Origin: an uncultured Chlamydiae bacterium | GTDB taxonomy: Bacteria; Chlamydiota; Chlamydiia; Chlamydiales; Rhabdochlamydiaceae | Assembly: GCA_903867585.1 (NCBI GenBank) | Contig: CAIPRZ010000001.1 | Location: 1 to 6,754 of the forward strand | DNA length: 6,754 nucleotides | Direction of reading: 5' to 3' | Shown: positions 1 to 5,315 of the stretch, in pieces | Layout: each line of letters opens with the position of its first letter | How positions within the stretch are numbered: the stretch's first letter is position 1 | Notes under the pieces: model-generated | Databases searched by the model: none | What the model saw: the letters and a program-made list of their open reading frames with translations, nothing else | What the model was told of the DNA's origin: nothing | Position numbers and translations under genes: made by a program

Positions 1-1
1 T

Positions 2-337
2 ATTTTAAATGAAGATATTGATTTAGTTTATTATCCTTCCGAGCCTCTAGAAATAGAGACTAAAGTTAATTGGTTTGATAAAAAATTGCCTATTCAAATT
101 GGGGACTGTGTTGGAGTTATTGAGGTTTTAGATAAACCTTCAAAAAATATGGTTATTAGAAAAGAGCTTTATGCACAAAATTTTGTAGAGTATACCTTGA
201 TGTATAAGATTAGTTCTTCAATGGATACGCTTTGCGGAGCCCTCTTTTTCCATAAGTATATGATTTTATTAGGTCTTGGATTTTTTATTATGGCTTATAT
301 CATGTCTAGAAAGTCATCTAGTCAAAAAGTCAAATAA
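2..337 (+). CDS. dacF: D-alanyl-D-alanine carboxypeptidase (PBP5/DacF family), C-terminal part, 5' truncated
   Basis: The frame is open from the window edge to a TAA at 335-337, giving 111 residues of a longer protein. The visible part resembles the C-terminal beta domain of PBP5-type D,D-carboxypeptidases: a strand like DIDLVYYPSEPLEIETKV, then the hallmark turn PIQIGDCVGVIEVLD (family form APIkkGdvvG), then a short strand ending in ELYA. A hydrophobic segment (YMILLGLGFFIMAYIM) followed by a basic tail (SRKSSSQKVK) looks like the C-terminal membrane anchor, an amphipathic or transmembrane helix in this family. The enzyme trims the terminal D-Ala from peptidoglycan stem peptides in the periplasm. 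The SxxK, SxN and KTG active-site motifs would lie upstream, outside the window. Chlamydiales carry dacF close to fmu/rsmB, which supports the call. The family assignment rests on this tail only, so another PBP5-like paralogue is possible. The end overlaps the convergent rsmA by 24 bases. Confidence 0.68.
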   Translation: MLNEDIDLVYYPSEPLEIETKVNWFDKKLPIQIGDCVGVIEVLDKPSKNMVIRKELYAQNFVEYTLMYKISSSMDTLCGALFFHKYMILLGLGFFIMAYIMSRKSSSQKVK

Positions 338-1144
338 TTGAAAATAGGTAGCAGGGCTTATTGATTCTACGCGAGAATTTTCATCTATATCATAATTTTT
401 AAAAGCCTCTTTTAAGGCCGCAATCTCATAGGTTTCTGCTAAATTTGAAAGGAGCTTCTTTCTTCTAGAAGAGAATCCAGTTTTTAAAAATTGGTAAAAT
501 TTTTCTAGGGTTTCAGGATTTATAGAGCAGTTTAAACTCATATGTAAAACGGATGAATCAACCCTTGGGGCTGGAAAAAAGCATTTGCGTGATACTTTAA
601 AGCCATCGATATGGGTGGCACATATTCGAGATAAGATATTAATGATTCCGTAATCTTTTCCCGAAAGAGTTAAAATTCGTTCAAAGAACTCTTTTTGAAC
701 CATCAGAGTTAATGAGGTAAAAAATTTAGCATTAATCAGTAACTTGATTAGGGCTTTACTTGAAATGTGGTAAGGCAAGTTAGCTACCACGGTATAAGGC
801 TGAGATTTATTGGAAAGGGAGGATAAATCAAACTTTAAGAAATCCTCATGAAATACATGAAAATCGGGATAGGTAGGACAAAATCTTTGCTTAAGTAAAT
901 CACAAAATTCTTTATCAAGTTCAATCGCTTTTACATGAAAACCCTTTAATAAAAGTTGCTCTGTTAAAGCCCCTGGACCTGGCCCAATTTCTAAAACAGG
1001 TGAGCTTTTAAAAGGGGAAATGGAATGGATGATTTTTTCTAAGATATTTTTATCGATCAGAAAGTTCTGAGACAGCCGCTTGTTAGCCCTTTTATTATTC
1101 TCTTCTAAAAACTGCTTTAACTCTGAAGGTTTATAAATATTCAC
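314..1144 (-). CDS. rsmA: 16S rRNA (adenine-N6,N6)-dimethyltransferase RsmA (KsgA)
   Basis: RsmA dimethylates the two adjacent adenines (A1518/A1519 in E. coli numbering) in the 3'-terminal hairpin of 16S rRNA during late 30S assembly, using S-adenosylmethionine. At 276 residues it has normal length. Visible motifs are LSQNFLID (24-31, the family N-terminal signature), SAM motif I LEIGPGPGALT (51-61), acidic motif II ELD (75-77), the adenine-binding NLPYHISS (122-129), FFPAPRVDSSV (189-199), and C-terminal SSRRKK and NSRVESIS. The start is GTG at 1142-1144. Its G is shared with the TAG stop of the upstream SurA-like gene (TAGTG), and I see no Shine-Dalgarno sequence, so translation is probably coupled to the upstream gene. 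There is no other early in-frame Met. It is the last gene of the minus-strand rsmB/SurA-like/rsmA unit, and its 3' end overlaps dacF by 24 bases. Confidence 0.96.
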   Translation of the reverse strand: MNIYKPSELKQFLEENNKRANKRLSQNFLIDKNILEKIIHSISPFKSSPVLEIGPGPGALTEQLLLKGFHVKAIELDKEFCDLLKQRFCPTYPDFHVFHEDFLKFDLSSLSNKSQPYTVVANLPYHISSKALIKLLINAKFFTSLTLMVQKEFFERILTLSGKDYGIINILSRICATHIDGFKVSRKCFFPAPRVDSSVLHMSLNCSINPETLEKFYQFLKTGFSSRRKKLLSNLAETYEIAALKEAFKNYDIDENSRVESISPATYFQLFDFLTR

Positions 1145-2178
1145 TATTCGAGAGTAAATGGCTCTATTTTTTCAATTTGAGATAGATCGTTAAATCCATA
1201 ACGAGAGCGTAATTTTGTTAGATAATTTTTGTTAAAATCATTAATTTTTTCTTGAATAAGTTTGTCTTTAAATTGATCGGCCAATTTGGTGAACTTTTCA
1301 GGTTCCTTTTTGTCATGATCAATCAGATGGAAAACTCTAAATACTTTTTCTTTACCATTTTTACCGATTTGCTCAACAGGTTCACTATATTGACCCGTTT
1401 TAAGAGTTTTTAGGACATCTTTATGATTAGTTGAGAGTTCGTATTCTTTAGCCATAATCAAATCAGAAACTGTGATTTGTATATTTGCATCTTTATTAGA
1501 TTCATTTTTTATCGCTAAAGCTGCTTCTTTAAGTCCTAATTTAGCTGCGCTGAGCATATCAAAAGCTTTACCTGCAAGCAGAGATCCAGTTTCTTCTGCT
1601 TTAGATTTTATTGACATGACCTCATAGGTCCAAACATCACTAGAAGGGTTTTTGCATACATAATCTTGATACGATTTTTTGATCTCTTGAGGAACAACAT
1701 TAGTAAGAGCTTTTGAATGGACTCTATACCAGAGCATTCTTTGAGTTAAAAGATCAGATTCAACCATTTTTTTAGCTTCATCATAGGAGATTCCAATAGA
1801 AGATAAAGATTTCATGATATTGGGACCAAAACGGGAATGAATTTCTTCTCTTATCTCAGCATCAGAAAGTTTGATTTCAAGTTTTTCAGCATCTTTTAGC
1901 ATGAGCTCTGAATCAATCATTTGATAAAGGATAGTTTTCCACTGTTGGGAATAAAATTGGTGTCTTGCAGAATCGATATGTCTATATTCTGGATAATTTT
2001 GTTCTAAGATTACATTCATTTTTTTTACCACATCAAGAACAGTAATCGGTTTATTCATGACGGTCACAAGAATACGATTATTTATTTTTAGCTTAGGTTC
2101 ATGAAAATCGGATGTATTTTGAAGGGGGTTGAAGGCAAATAGTTGTAGGCTTGTCAAACATATTAAAAATAAATTCAT
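1144..2178 (-). CDS. SurA-like periplasmic chaperone with degenerate parvulin domain
   Basis: This is a 344-residue predicted exported protein. It opens with a hydrophobic signal-like segment (about 1-15, MNLFLICLTSLQLFA) that unusually lacks a basic residue before the core. Residues about 34-165 match a SurA_N-type chaperone domain: NNRILVTVMNKPITVLDVVKKM followed by helices rich in E, K and Q. Residues about 182-288 correspond in position and ending (KTGQYSEPVEQ, then KVFRVFHLID) to a parvulin/PpiC domain. The usual N-terminal HILV-type histidine and the GGdLGw loop are not visible, so isomerase activity is doubtful. The C-terminal helix (FTKLADQFKDKLIQEKINDF...YGF) resembles the SurA C-terminal segment that packs on the N domain. 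By family role it would escort outer-membrane proteins across the periplasm. The position directly upstream of rsmA recalls E. coli surA-pdxA-ksgA. An in-frame TAG two codons upstream fixes the ATG start; a clear Shine-Dalgarno sequence is missing. It could be a more distant PpiC/SurA-fold protein. Confidence 0.8.
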   Translation of the reverse strand: MNLFLICLTSLQLFAFNPLQNTSDFHEPKLKINNRILVTVMNKPITVLDVVKKMNVILEQNYPEYRHIDSARHQFYSQQWKTILYQMIDSELMLKDAEKLEIKLSDAEIREEIHSRFGPNIMKSLSSIGISYDEAKKMVESDLLTQRMLWYRVHSKALTNVVPQEIKKSYQDYVCKNPSSDVWTYEVMSIKSKAEETGSLLAGKAFDMLSAAKLGLKEAALAIKNESNKDANIQITVSDLIMAKEYELSTNHKDVLKTLKTGQYSEPVEQIGKNGKEKVFRVFHLIDHDKKEPEKFTKLADQFKDKLIQEKINDFNKNYLTKLRSRYGFNDLSQIEKIEPFTLE

Positions 2179-2183
2179 GAGCT

Positions 2184-2204
2184 AACCCGGGTTGCAAAAC
2201 TGCA
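2184..2204. repeat. Two adjacent short palindromes in the rsmB/SurA-like gap
   Basis: The 31-nt gap between the rsmB stop and the SurA-like start contains a perfect 10-bp palindrome AACCCGGGTT (2184-2193). It abuts a small hairpin-capable repeat TGCA-AAAC-TGCA (2193-2204). The only Shine-Dalgarno-like bases for the downstream gene (GGG, seven bases before the ATG on the minus strand) fall inside the first palindrome. The sequence is directly visible; a regulatory function is only inference. Confidence 0.4.
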
Positions 2205-2209
2205 TTTAA

Positions 2210-3343
2210 TCATTTTGGTCTCTTATCATCAAGCCATAGTATACAGGAATAAAAGCCATCATGGCTATTTTCTTCTGGAAGAAGAATCAATTCATCTAAT
2301 TTTTTTAAAGATGGGTATTTTTCTAGGAAAAACTCGATTTGATGCTTATTTTCCATCTCTAAAATACTACAGGTGGAATAAACAACTTTTCCTCCTGGTT
2401 TTAGATAATAGAGGGCCTCATCAAAAATTTTTTGTTGTTCTTTGATTAGGCGTGATAAGGATTCTGGAGTAATTTTCCATTTTAGATCAGGATTGCGTCT
2501 TAAAGTGCCAGTGCCTGAGCAAGGGACATCAAGGATGATCCAGTCCATTTTTTGTTTTAGATTTCCAGGAAGGGGTTTAATAGGATCAAAAAACTGTGCA
2601 TTGTGGATGCCCGCTCTAAGAAATCTTTTTTGGGCCTCTTTAATAGCATGAGAGCGGATATCATGCAGATACAGGAGACCTTTGTTGTGAAGAAGAGGGG
2701 CTGCCGCTAAAGATTTTCCTCCAGCACCGGCGCAATAATCCAAAATATGCTGACCTGGTGTTATATCAAGTTTTAAAATGGCCATTTGACTAGCTTCGTC
2801 TTGAATTTCAAAATAGCCCTGTTTAAATAGAGGGTGACTGGTAACAGGTTCTCTTTTTGTAAATTTAAACCCTAAGGGGGAAGAGGAACATTTATTTAGA
2901 GTGAATTCTTTTTTTAACTCAGCCTCTAAATCTTCAGGTGTTGTTTTAAGCGTGTTCACCCTAATAGTTAAAGGGGCTTCAGTGTTAGAAATTTTTAGGA
3001 TCTGTTCTAAAACAAGCTCATCGTATTGTAGTTTTAAAAGCTCAAATAACCACTTAGGACAACTATACTGAATATGCAAGGGAAGACTTGAATTGTTTTT
3101 AGGCTCATAAGAATTCATAAATAAAATTCTTTTTTCCCATGTTACAGGGTGAGAGATTTGGTGATCTATAAGCGATAAATTTCTAATAATAAAATAAATT
3201 TTTTGAGCTATGGCATTTCTATCTTTAGAGCCGATAGCTTTATGCAAGCGAAGATAGTTCCTTAGTAATGCATCTAGGGGAAGATTGGATTGAGAGTAGG
3301 ATTCTAAAATTTGAAGAGTATGGTAATCGCGAAAACTTAACAT
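2210..3343 (-). CDS. rsmB: 16S rRNA (cytosine-C5)-methyltransferase RsmB/Fmu family
   Basis: This SAM-dependent m5C methyltransferase belongs to the RsmB/NOL1/NOP2/Sun family; E. coli RsmB modifies C967 of 16S rRNA. The protein is 377 residues, shorter than E. coli RsmB. The first ~75 residues look like a reduced NusB-type RNA-binding region (SKDRNAIAQKIYFIIRNLSLID). The catalytic part carries QDEASQ (181-186), SAM motif I DYCAGAGGKS (202-211), HDIR (227-230), motif IV DVPCSGTGTLRRNPDLKW (272-289, with the release cysteine Cys275), motif VI YSTCS (322-326, with the nucleophile Cys325) and HDGFYSC near the end. Both required cysteines are present. The ATG at 3341-3343 is preceded by AGGA on the minus strand (3354-3357) with a 10-nt gap. 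It is the first gene of the minus-strand unit and is divergent from the DoxX gene. The exact target cytosine is inferred from the family; a related specificity such as RsmF is less likely, given the NusB-like N-terminus. Confidence 0.93.
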   Translation of the reverse strand: MLSFRDYHTLQILESYSQSNLPLDALLRNYLRLHKAIGSKDRNAIAQKIYFIIRNLSLIDHQISHPVTWEKRILFMNSYEPKNNSSLPLHIQYSCPKWLFELLKLQYDELVLEQILKISNTEAPLTIRVNTLKTTPEDLEAELKKEFTLNKCSSSPLGFKFTKREPVTSHPLFKQGYFEIQDEASQMAILKLDITPGQHILDYCAGAGGKSLAAAPLLHNKGLLYLHDIRSHAIKEAQKRFLRAGIHNAQFFDPIKPLPGNLKQKMDWIILDVPCSGTGTLRRNPDLKWKITPESLSRLIKEQQKIFDEALYYLKPGGKVVYSTCSILEMENKHQIEFFLEKYPSLKKLDELILLPEENSHDGFYSCILWLDDKRPK

Positions 3344-3371
3344 TAGCTAATTTTCCTAAATAAAATGGTTA

Positions 3372-3400
3372 TTGTCGATTCAAAAGAAATTTGGTATACA
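3372..3400 (+). promoter_or_regulatory. Sigma70-type promoter for the DoxX gene
   Basis: A -35-like TTGTCG (3372-3377) and a -10-like TATACA (3395-3400) are separated by exactly 17 bp, each matching four of six consensus positions. Transcription would start near 3407, leaving about 24 nt of leader with the GAGG ribosome binding site. The region is the 87-bp divergent gap between rsmB and the DoxX gene. The GTATAC core is self-complementary, so it could also offer a weak -10 to the minus strand, but I could not find a convincing -35 for rsmB. Confidence 0.5.
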
Positions 3401-3421
3401 AAGTAAAATCTTAAAATTTAT

Positions 3422-3425
3422 GAGG
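3422..3425 (+). promoter_or_regulatory. Ribosome binding site selecting the TTG start of the DoxX gene
   Basis: GAGG lies five bases before TTG at 3431, a good Shine-Dalgarno spacing. The frame is closed by TAA at 3404-3406 and has no ATG or GTG before 3431. The next in-frame ATG (3476) would remove most of the first membrane helix. Confidence 0.55.
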
Positions 3426-3430
3426 CTATT

Positions 3431-3895
3431 TTGGGCTCGATTAAAAAATTTTTCTTCTTTATCGCTCGAATTTGTATGAGCGCTATATTTTTAATAGCAG
3501 GGTTTGCGCATATCTCTGATTTTGATGGTTTTGAGAGTTCACTAACAAATGCCCTCTATAGTATTTCTGAGCATAGCGGGGGATCTGTGTGGATTCAAAC
3601 TTCAGTAGAAAAGGTTATGCCATTTGTGCCAGTTCTATCTATTGTTACCCTATTTATTTTAGTGATAGGCGGCATTTCAGTTTTTCTAGGAATAAAATAT
3701 AGATTGGGTGCGATTTTTCTAATTATTTTTTTAGCTCCTGTAACATTCATTGTGCATCATTTTTACTTCCTAGAAGGAGCTGAAAGACAAATGCAAGCTA
3801 CCATGTTTTGGAAGAATCTAGCTATCTTAGGCGGGTTAATTGTCTTGGCTTCGTATCCTCAATATTCGAAAGTAGAACACGATGAAGAAGTCTAG
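3431..3895 (+). CDS. DoxX-family four-helix inner-membrane protein
   Basis: The protein has 154 residues, typical for small DoxX-like proteins. Four hydrophobic segments are seen at about 7-26, 66-88, 92-111 and 127-142. The first helix carries the family pattern FIARICMSAIFLIAGFAHI (R, then F and G, then a polar residue). The second and third are joined by a short basic turn (GIKYRLGA). A HHFYF stretch (109-113) and FWKNLAILGGL (126-136) before the last helix are characteristic of DoxX relatives. The C-terminus is short and acidic (EHDEEV). The biochemical role of this family is poorly defined; some members act in respiratory or redox-linked membrane complexes, and no specific function can be assigned here. 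The TTG start is chosen from the GAGG site and the lack of alternatives. The gene lies 95 nt upstream of lpxC on the same strand with no visible terminator, so read-through into the lipid A operon is likely. Confidence 0.82.
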   Translation: MGSIKKFFFFIARICMSAIFLIAGFAHISDFDGFESSLTNALYSISEHSGGSVWIQTSVEKVMPFVPVLSIVTLFILVIGGISVFLGIKYRLGAIFLIIFLAPVTFIVHHFYFLEGAERQMQATMFWKNLAILGGLIVLASYPQYSKVEHDEEV

Positions 3896-3899
3896 CACC

Positions 3900-3928
3900 T
3901 TGCGAATAATGAACAATTACCTTAAATT
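3900..3928 (+). promoter_or_regulatory. Possible weak promoter ahead of lpxC
   Basis: TTGCGA (3900-3905) and TAAATT (3923-3928) are 17 bp apart and each matches four of six consensus bases. In DNA this AT-rich such matches arise by chance, so this is only a candidate. A start near 3935 would give a ~55-nt lpxC leader containing the direct repeats but not the upstream arm that can pair with the ribosome binding site. Confidence 0.25.
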
Positions 3929-3949
3929 CATTTGTTTTTAGCCAAGAGT

Positions 3950-3977
3950 AATTAAAGCAATTGCTCAAATTAAAGCA
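3950..3977 (+). repeat. 10-bp direct repeat with central palindrome in the lpxC leader
   Basis: AATTAAAGCA occurs exactly twice, at 3950-3959 and 3968-3977, 18 bp apart. A perfect 10-bp palindrome, AGCAATTGCT (3956-3965), lies between and partly overlaps the first copy. The element ends two bases before the lpxC ribosome binding site. The layout is operator-like, but no known binding motif was recognised. Confidence 0.45.
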
Positions 3978-3979
3978 TT

Positions 3980-3985
3980 AAGGTG
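3980..3985 (+). promoter_or_regulatory. lpxC ribosome binding site, pairable with an upstream arm
   Basis: AAGGTG lies five bases before the lpxC ATG. The seven bases AAGGTGC (3980-3986) are the exact reverse complement of GCACCTT (3895-3901), which begins at the DoxX stop codon. A further GC pair (3902-3903 with 3975-3976) is possible across a three-base bulge. Confidence 0.6.
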
Positions 3986-3990
3986 CATTT

Positions 3991-4839
3991 ATGTATTATC
4001 AAAAAACCCTGACTAAATCTTTTAGTTTATCAGGTGTTGGTCTTTTTACCGGAGCTCAAGTCAGCATGAATGTGAGTGGTGCCAGTGAAGGGTCTGGGAT
4101 CGTTTTTAAACGCCTTGATATACCAGATTGCGCTGCGATACGGGCCAATTTAGATTCCGTTAAAGCTACGCCACGCTGCACCATAATTGGAAACACAGAT
4201 GCAAGTGTGTCTACTGTCGAACATCTAATGGCAGCTTTTTCTGCTTTAGGAATTAACAACGCTATAGTGGAACTTGATGGACCAGAGGTTCCTATATTCG
4301 ATGGAAGCTCTGAAGTATTTGTTAATGCCATTTTAAAAGTAGGTATTACGACACAAAACCTAACTATTGAACCTATCAAGCTTACTCATCCTATTTTTTA
4401 TAGTTCTGAAGGGTGTCATATAGTAGCTGTTCCATCTGATAAGTTTTCTGTAAGTTATACTTTGCGTTTTCCAGAAAATTACAAAATACCTACACAATTT
4501 CTCTCGCTTGAATTAAGTCAAAAAACATTTTTAGACGATCTTGCTTCAGCTAGAACATTTTCCTCATACGAAGAAATTGCACCACTTATTGAGAAAGGAT
4601 CAGTTCTAGGTGGAAGTCTGAGTGCTGCTGTTGTTTACAAAGACGGGCATGTCATGAATCCTGATGGTTTGCGATATAAAGATGAATGCGTTCGACATAA
4701 AGTTTTGGATTTAGTGGGTGATTTGGCCTTGCTTGAAAGGCCTCTAAATGCCCATATTCTTGCTATCCGTTCTGGCCATGCAGCTAATATTGCGCTAGGG
4801 CGTCTAATAAATGATTTTATCACTTTGGAGTGTGTATAA
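3991..4839 (+). CDS. lpxC: UDP-3-O-acyl-N-acetylglucosamine deacetylase LpxC
   Basis: LpxC is the zinc-dependent, cytosolic, committed step of lipid A synthesis: it removes the N-acetyl group from UDP-3-O-acyl-GlcNAc. The 282-residue length is close to normal, slightly short at the C-terminus compared with E. coli. The start MYYQKTLTKSFSLSGVGLFTG matches the family N-terminus. Catalytic and metal residues are all visible: VEHLMAA with Glu77 and zinc ligand His78, RHKVLDLVGD with zinc ligands His236 and Asp240, and the general acid His263 in SGHAANIA. Other signatures are LDGPEVPIFDGSS (95-107), ARTF (187-190, on the substrate and inhibitor passage) and GGSL (207-210) with NPDGLRY (223-229). 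It is the first gene of the lpxC-fabZ-lpxA-fmt block; its stop shares one base with the fabZ ATG (TAATG). In E. coli LpxC is controlled by FtsH proteolysis; here the unusual leader suggests an extra translational or transcriptional control, which is inference. Confidence 0.97.
   Translation: MYYQKTLTKSFSLSGVGLFTGAQVSMNVSGASEGSGIVFKRLDIPDCAAIRANLDSVKATPRCTIIGNTDASVSTVEHLMAAFSALGINNAIVELDGPEVPIFDGSSEVFVNAILKVGITTQNLTIEPIKLTHPIFYSSEGCHIVAVPSDKFSVSYTLRFPENYKIPTQFLSLELSQKTFLDDLASARTFSSYEEIAPLIEKGSVLGGSLSAAVVYKDGHVMNPDGLRYKDECVRHKVLDLVGDLALLERPLNAHILAIRSGHAANIALGRLINDFITLECV
4827..4830 (+). promoter_or_regulatory. Ribosome binding site deciding the fabZ start
   Basis: GGAG lies eight bases before ATG 4839-4841, inside the lpxC end. 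A GTG at 4830 is in frame but overlaps this site, so the ATG is preferred, shortening fabZ by three residues. Confidence 0.7.
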
Positions 4840-5303
4840 TGCAACCTGCTGGTAAAAACCTTCCCGTTATTGATATTAAGGGGATTTCTAAAATTCTCCC
4901 TCACCGATATCCCTTTCTACTAGTAGATCGTATTATCCATCTTGATTTGAATGAAAACATCATCATTGGATTGAAATGCGTTACCATGAATGAAACATTT
5001 TTTAATGGACATTTCCCGGATGCTCCTATTATGCCTGGAGTTTTAATACTTGAAGCTTTAGCTCAAACAGGTGGAATTCTTGTGCATCAAAAGGGGTATG
5101 TTGAAAAAATTGCCGTATTGCTCAATATTAATAATGCAAAATTTAGAAAGCCTGTTGTTCCAGGAGATCAATTAATCCTTGAAGCCAAGGGATTGCATTT
5201 TAGCTCAAAAGGTGGTCGAGTAGCAGCAAGAGCGCTAGTAAATGATCAATTAGCTGCAGAAGCAGAGATCGCTTTTGCTTTAGTATCAAAAGAACAGATT
5301 TAA
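4839..5303 (+). CDS. fabZ: 3-hydroxyacyl-[acyl-carrier-protein] dehydratase FabZ
   Basis: FabZ dehydrates 3-hydroxyacyl-ACP to trans-2-enoyl-ACP in the cytosolic type II fatty acid cycle. From the ATG it is 154 residues, the normal length for this single hot-dog-fold enzyme. Signatures are LPHRYPFLLVDR (20-31), NGHFPDAPIMPGVLILEALAQ with catalytic His58 and Glu72 (14 apart, as His54 and Glu68 in E. coli), and KFRKPVVPGDQL (101-112). The N-terminal stretch QPAGKNLPVIDIKGISKI is a usual FabZ lead-in. The gene overlaps lpxC by one base and precedes lpxA by 12 nt. This context fits competition between FabZ and LpxA for 3-hydroxyacyl-ACP, so co-expression balances phospholipid and lipid A supply. 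No anomaly is seen. Confidence 0.97.
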   Translation: MQPAGKNLPVIDIKGISKILPHRYPFLLVDRIIHLDLNENIIIGLKCVTMNETFFNGHFPDAPIMPGVLILEALAQTGGILVHQKGYVEKIAVLLNINNAKFRKPVVPGDQLILEAKGLHFSSKGGRVAARALVNDQLAAEAEIAFALVSKEQI

Positions 5304-5305
5304 AT

Positions 5306-5311
5306 AGGGTG
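5306..5311 (+). promoter_or_regulatory. Ribosome binding site deciding the lpxA start
   Basis: AGGGTG sits four bases before ATG 5316 but only one base before the in-frame TTG at 5313. The AGGG core is six bases from the ATG, so ATG 5316 is the better start. Confidence 0.6.
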
Positions 5312-5315
5312 CTTG

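Noticed and set aside
405..418. GCCT-loop-AGGC hairpin resembling a terminator after dacF
   Set aside because: The stem is only four base pairs, has no following T-run, and sits inside the rsmA coding region.
2215..2651. Two plus-strand open frames (2215-2445, 2442-2651) opposite rsmB
   Set aside because: They lie entirely antisense to a well-supported gene with intact catalytic motifs, and their translations resemble no family.
3393..3425. Minus-strand promoter for rsmB using the GTATAC core
   Set aside because: A reverse -10 (TATACC) can be read, but no -35 at an acceptable distance matches beyond chance in this AT-rich gap.
4056..4379. Minus-strand 107-residue open frame opposite lpxC
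   Set aside because: It mirrors the lpxC coding frame, has no ribosome binding site I can see, and lpxC motifs run through the region without a break.
4830..4838. GTG at 4830 as the fabZ start
   Set aside because: It overlaps the GGAG site that is well spaced for the ATG at 4839; the extra residues are not a conserved part of FabZ.
4635..4904. Minus-strand 89-residue open frame across the lpxC/fabZ junction
   Set aside because: It is antisense to two conserved genes at once, with a basic, low-information translation typical of a shadow frame.
5313..5315. TTG at 5313 as the lpxA start
   Set aside because: It is one base from the AGGGTG site, too close; the ATG right after it is well placed.
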